Positions 59,700 through 64,000 of a DNA stretch of 64,000 nucleotides are shown one piece after another (the first letter of the stretch is position 1; each line of letters opens with the position of its first letter). The notes under the pieces were generated by a model. It was given only the letters and a program-made list of their open reading frames with translations. It searched no databases and was not told the DNA's origin. Source of the stretch: Capsicum annuum (Eukaryota > Streptophyta > Magnoliopsida > Solanales > Solanaceae); NCBI RefSeq assembly GCF_002878395.1, contig NW_025851322.1, forward strand, positions 346,824-410,823. Direction: 5' to 3'. The translations under genes were made by a program, and so were the position numbers.

Positions 59700-61522
59700 C
59701 CTACATCCTTACAATATCCTTTATTTCCCCATCCACACTATTAACATCGTAAAACAAACAAACACAACAACAATTTCAACCTAGCCATCTCTGACCCGAC
59801 ATAGATTTGACCATAACGTCTTCAACCAACTTCTATTGTAAATACAACAATAGCAACATCAAGTGATTCAACCCCATCAGAGACCAGCGAACACCGTCCA
59901 AAAATCTAGCGAGTGAACCCGACCTATTCATAACCCATATCAGTAACTCGACGACAATAACAAACCTAAGTCTCGTAAACTGGAAACCCGAGACTCCAGC
60001 CCGAACTTAACCCATTTTTCCGTCCATCTAAGACAAACCGACAGCTAATCCAACTCTATTTTTGAAATTCAAAAAAAAATCAGTACTGATTATATGATTA
60101 GAGAATAAACCTTATCCATTTTTTTCAAAATTCCCAAATTACCCTCTAATTCATTTTATCCCATATCGATGCAGAACGGAAAGGGAATTGTCAACTCCTT
60201 CTATAAAAGGCTCATTTTGGAGCAATTTGAAGGAAGGTCTTGAAGGTTGAAAAACTATCAAGCGAAAAGTATCATTTTCCAGTTAAAATTTTTCGTGTAA
60301 GATCGCCAAAGTCCTCAAAGTTGCAACAAAGCTTTTCTATGGTGGTCGAGATTTCACCGGTGGATCGAGTCTTATTTTGATGCACCAAAAAAGGTAACTT
60401 TTCCCTTTTAGTTTCAGCATTCGTAGTCGTTTGATAGTCGTATTAATGTAGAGTATTGGGATTATTTGTTATAGAAGGCCTTAAGGCTATAGGTTTTTTT
60501 TTATTAAAGGATGTTTATTTGAGTAGATTGATTTATGGTTTAACTCCAATATGCTTGTTTCATCTTTCTTTGGAATCTCATTACATTGTCTTAATTTTTG
60601 TGTGTTAATCCCCAATATATTGTTTTGCATTCTAGTGTTATTCTCTAGTTTGATGTTTTCATTCATTTGAATGTTCCCTGCTTTAGTGTTTGATACATGA
60701 TATTTACATAAGTATTGTTTCAGTCTTTCTTCCTTTTAAAAAAAAAAAGAAAGAAAAAGATTTATGAGTTTAGTGCTATGTTACTTATTGTATATAGTTC
60801 ATGATCTTGGTTTAATATGGACTGCCTCCCGAATCCTCTTTGGCTTACAAAATCGATAGGAATAGTAGGTGTATGTATATGGTAAAACATCAGTCTTGGT
60901 CTAGTTTTATGGTTGTGTGGAATGAGATGCAATGTATTCATGTGTTTTTTTTCATATGGTCTAGTTTTGTGGTTGTGTGAAAGGTTCTTTAGGTTTATCT
61001 TATCTCGGGACCATTTTCTATGTTAGATGAAAACTTCTCCAAAAATTCCTTTGAATCTTAAAGTCAAGAAAGGATTTGGGTTATGTCTCATTTAATTTTC
61101 AGTTAATCATAAGACCCTTCTAGGACATGTTTTAATCAAATGGTCTTTCAAACTTGCCAAAAAGGAAGAAGAATAATTTCTATGTGTCTTCCTTTAATTG
61201 TTGGTCGTCTTTATGTTTGAATTTGTCCAAATGGAATTTGATTAACTCTAGAATCATTTTAACGAGATACATTCCTTATATGATAGTTATCGATCTATTT
61301 TGTTGTGTGAACACTACATTATTATTATCATGGATTAGCCTACTGTTTGATTTTTGGTTTGGAATTTGATCAGTGATTAGATTTTTTATGTGAACTACAA
61401 CTAAGTAACTTCTCGATAACTAGAAGCATATTAGTGTTTGGTTATTGCATGTGCAATGATAACTTTGAGTGATTATTTTTGGACTTGAGCATAGGAATCA
61501 TAGCTAGTTATTTTTAAGTTTA

Positions 61523-62506
61523 GGGTGTGTTTGGTATGAAGGAAAATGTTTTCCATGGAAAATGTTTTCCTGGAAAACAAGTTGATTTCTTATTTGTTTT
61601 CTTATGTTTTGTTGGTGAATTAAAAATATTTTTTGGAAAATATTTTCTAGTATTTTATTGGTGAATGAAAAAATATTTTTTAAAAAATACATTTTAGTGT
61701 TTAGCTAAGGTGTAAAAATACATTTTAGAATTCTTTTTAAAAAATAAATTAAAAAAAATTAAATCTATTTTTGCGAAAAGGGTTAGTAGTCGGGTGGGTG
61801 GGGGTGTAAGAATAGGTAGTAGGGGTGGGGTGAAAAAAAGTTTTAAATTAATTTTGTAAAGAAAAAATTAAAATTGGTAGGGGTGGGACGAGGTGGTGGG
61901 GGAGGGGGGTTAGTAGGAGCTGGGAGGTCAGGGTGGGAGAGTGAGGAGAAAGAAACAAATTAAAAAAATTAAAAATAAATTTAATTTTTTTTAGGTTGGG
62001 GGGTGGGGAGGGGGATGGTAAGGGGGAGGGAGGGTAGAGGTGTAGGGTAATAGAAAAGTTTAAATTTTTTAATAAAATATAGTTATTATTTTAGAAGGGG
62101 GCTGATAGGGGTACGGGTGAGGAGGAGGTAGGGGTGGACTAAGAAAAAAATTTGAAATACTTTTTAAAATAATTAAATTTTAGTGGTGGGGGTAGGGGTA
62201 GGTGTAGGGAGTGGGGGTAGAGGTAGGGGTAGAGTGGGGGTAGGGGTGGTGTCGTGGTGATAGGGTATTGGGGGCGGAGGTGGGGTAGATGATTTTGAGA
62301 ATTATATGAATATTTCAGCTTTAAAATGAGGTTGAAAGAGAGTTTTGGAAAATGTTTTCTTTACTTTTGGAAGGGAAGTCATTTTCGTTAGATTTAAGGA
62401 AAATAAGTTGGTTTGGAAAACATTTCCAAAACATATAAGCCAACCAAATATAAGAAAATTGGAAAATATTTTCTGGAAAATGTTTTCCTTCATACCAAAC
62501 ACACCC
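61523..62506. mobile_element. Non-autonomous inverted-repeat DNA transposon H1, PIF/Harbinger-like (984 bp)
   Basis: The left end GGGTGTGTTTGGTATGAAGG is the exact reverse complement of the right end over ~24 bp, and the match extends with small changes to ~32 bp. The target duplication TTA (61520-61522 and 62507-62509) is present and the T1 5' LTR shows the empty site near 34420. TTA targets with a GGGTGTGTTTGG end are typical of Tourist/PIF-Harbinger elements. No transposase is present. The GGAAAATGTTTTCC word repeats near both ends, and the centre is unusually G-rich. Confidence 0.88.
61785..62290 (+). repeat. G-rich core of H1 with many G-runs
   Basis: Plus strand is packed with GGGG and GGGGG runs (for example 61895-61925, 61996-62035, 62185-62240), while the minus strand is C-rich. 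In an otherwise AT-rich window this gives several candidate four-run G-quadruplex sites on one strand. Confidence 0.75.
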
Positions 62507-64000
62507 TTAATTTTAGAGGGTGTTATCTCTATTGATTGATAGAAGTAGCTACTTGTGCTATTTTTTTGCTTTCATCTGAAAAATGAAGAGTGGCTAGTTC
62601 AATTAGCTTATGGCAACCAGATTTGTAGGGTATTGAATTTATTAGCAAATGTGTTTAGGTTATGTGATAAGTTATACTGCTGGAAGTTTTTATTGCCTAT
62701 TTGTTAGTTTTTGTCTTCATCAAGTATCTTTGGTTTGTGAGATATAAATGTATCTGAGTCTAACATGTTCTCTACAACACCATCAATGTAGTTTAAGCAG
62801 TAATAACAGGATACCAGGCAATGGTATTAAATGATTACCGGCAAGTTACAATTTATCTTTCATTTGGCCTTGTCACGTTAAATTCATTTACCTTGTCAAT
62901 GTGTAACTCAAATTCCTAATCTTATTGGCAGATATCAGATTTGTACATGAACTTTTTGTTTCGCTTGAATTGACCTTATTTTTTTTAACTGGGATAATTT
63001 TTACTGTTACATGTAAAGGATCTGTTTTCTACCCGAATATTTTTCCCCTCATTGTCAATAATGTTTGTTTGGATTGACTAAATTCAAATTTTGCAGCTTT
63101 TCATCTAAGTTATTCACATAAATCAAGTTGTAGCATTTCATTAACCAAAATATGAGATTTTGTCTAAAATTCACACTTTTATGCCTTTCGGTGTTCTTGC
63201 TATATTCTTGGACGTGAGTCTCAGTTATGGTATCCCTTGTTATCGTAATGAGTTTTTTTTAAAATAAAACATGCATTAACTTCTTATATTTCTTCTTTTG
63301 CATATGAATCCGCTTGGGAGTCCGAACGGACTCCTTCCCTCCTTCCATTTCATAATGGTCCAATGATGACCCATCTATTCTAGCTGATCATTCTTGGATA
63401 AAGAGGTTGTTGCCGTGATAGAAGAAGAAGAACGGGTTAAAATCCATGAATGAAGACATTAAGAGACTCAACAAGTCTCTATTTATATTTGTGTATTTTT
63501 ATATGTTTATTTATTCGTTCATTCATTTATTCGGGGCCTTAAAGCCAAAGTTGTAAGTTAATACAGGTGAAGTCGATTATGGGCCAAAAGATCCAGAAAA
63601 ATAGTTTAGAACAGGTTATGGGCCAAAATCCTAACATTTAGATTAGGACAAGTGCAGATTGGCCAAAAGCCCAATTAGATTAGGACAGGGATAATAGATT
63701 TTGGCTTACGAGCCTAAGTCTTCTACTTTTTTCCTTTCCCCTTTACGTGCTTATTTGCTAACTTATTTGCTTAGACTTAGTTAAATTTCCTACTAAGTCG
63801 TCAAAATTTATACAAGTCTTTTTCTAAAACCACTTCCTTTTTTCAAAAACTAATTTTTCTTTTTCAAAGTTAGTCAAAGGTAGTTTTCAAATAGTCCGGA
63901 TAACCGCAAGTTAGCAAACATTTTAGGTGCCTTTAAAACCTTCCTAAAATGATAATAAGAACCACTTACCTAGAATTTTGAAACTTAAATGATTTTTCTA

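Larger units (their letters stand above)
32004..64000 (+). mobile_element. Tat/Ogre-like Ty3/gypsy element T1, gag only, right end outside the window
   Basis: The 5' LTR is 32004 to ~36000. The 3' LTR starts at 49373 and runs on after two insertions to the window end, about 100 bp short of complete. A primer-site-like TGGCGACTCTGTTGTGGA follows the 5' LTR and a polypurine tract CAAGGGGGAAA precedes the 3' LTR. The interior contains a decayed gag of Tat/Ogre type, tandem arrays and no recognisable protease, reverse transcriptase or integrase. It is non-autonomous or deleted. It carries insertions S3 (with S4 inside), G2 and H1. Confidence 0.85.
49373..64000 (+). repeat. T1 3' LTR, split by G2 and H1, truncated by window end
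   Basis: Pieces 49373-50009, 59705-61522 and 62510-64000 follow the order of 32004-35902. It is visibly diverged from the 5' LTR by many substitutions, so T1 is not a recent insertion. Confidence 0.85.

Overview
This window looks like a repeat-rich intergenic stretch of a plant nuclear genome, most likely from the nightshade family (Solanaceae). It is AT-rich and has no bacterial-type operons. It carries the 3' domain of a Solanaceae-type SINE, Ty1/copia fragments, Ty3/gypsy elements with a chromodomain-like tail and LTRs of 2.2-2.5 kb, and a very long-LTR Ty3/gypsy element of Tat/Ogre type. I see no intact conserved host gene. Almost everything can be explained as transposable elements inserted into one another.

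Region by region. 1-1103 is a long inverted repeat whose arms carry part of an unrecognised coding frame. 1262-2320 has nothing I can identify. 2320-9535 is a repeat landscape of palindromic ACAGAT/ATCTGT units. It carries two related small genes (2739-2954 and 8192-8413) with matching TATA-box regions, coding for short coiled-coil proteins with Asn/Asp-rich tails. A 3.6 kb minus-strand Ty1/copia element, C1 (2957-6569), sits exactly at the stop codon of the first gene. 10422-12096 is a possible terminal-inverted-repeat element. 12167-12283 is a truncated SINE with a perfect 19-bp target duplication.

From about 12430 to the end the window is one stack of nested insertions around a plus-strand copia element, C2 (pieces 12430-13734, 15976-16635, 29746-30618). 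C2 was hit by solo LTR S1 (13735-15975), by gypsy element G1 (16636-29745) and by another gypsy LTR, L3 (30619-32003). The right LTR of G1 was hit by solo LTR S2 (26142-29530). L3 was hit by the Tat/Ogre-like element T1 (32004 to beyond 64000). Inside T1, the gag was hit by solo LTR S3 (38143-42720), which was itself hit by solo LTR S4 (38154-40546). The 3' LTR of T1 was hit by the 9.7 kb gypsy element G2 (50010-59699) and by a 984-bp TTA-flanked inverted-repeat element, H1 (61523-62506). Nearly every junction has a visible target-site duplication, so the relative order of insertion can be read directly.

The best-preserved protein-coding element is G2 (minus strand: gag, protease, reverse transcriptase, RNase H, integrase, chromodomain-like tail). 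It is broken mainly by stop codons that look like C-to-T or G-to-A changes, as expected for a methylated, silenced element. T1 has long LTRs, a primer site, gag, tandem arrays and a polypurine tract, but no recognisable pol, so it looks non-autonomous. The most likely undescribed items are the small coiled-coil/poly-Asn gene family in its palindromic repeat context and the long inverted repeat at the left edge.
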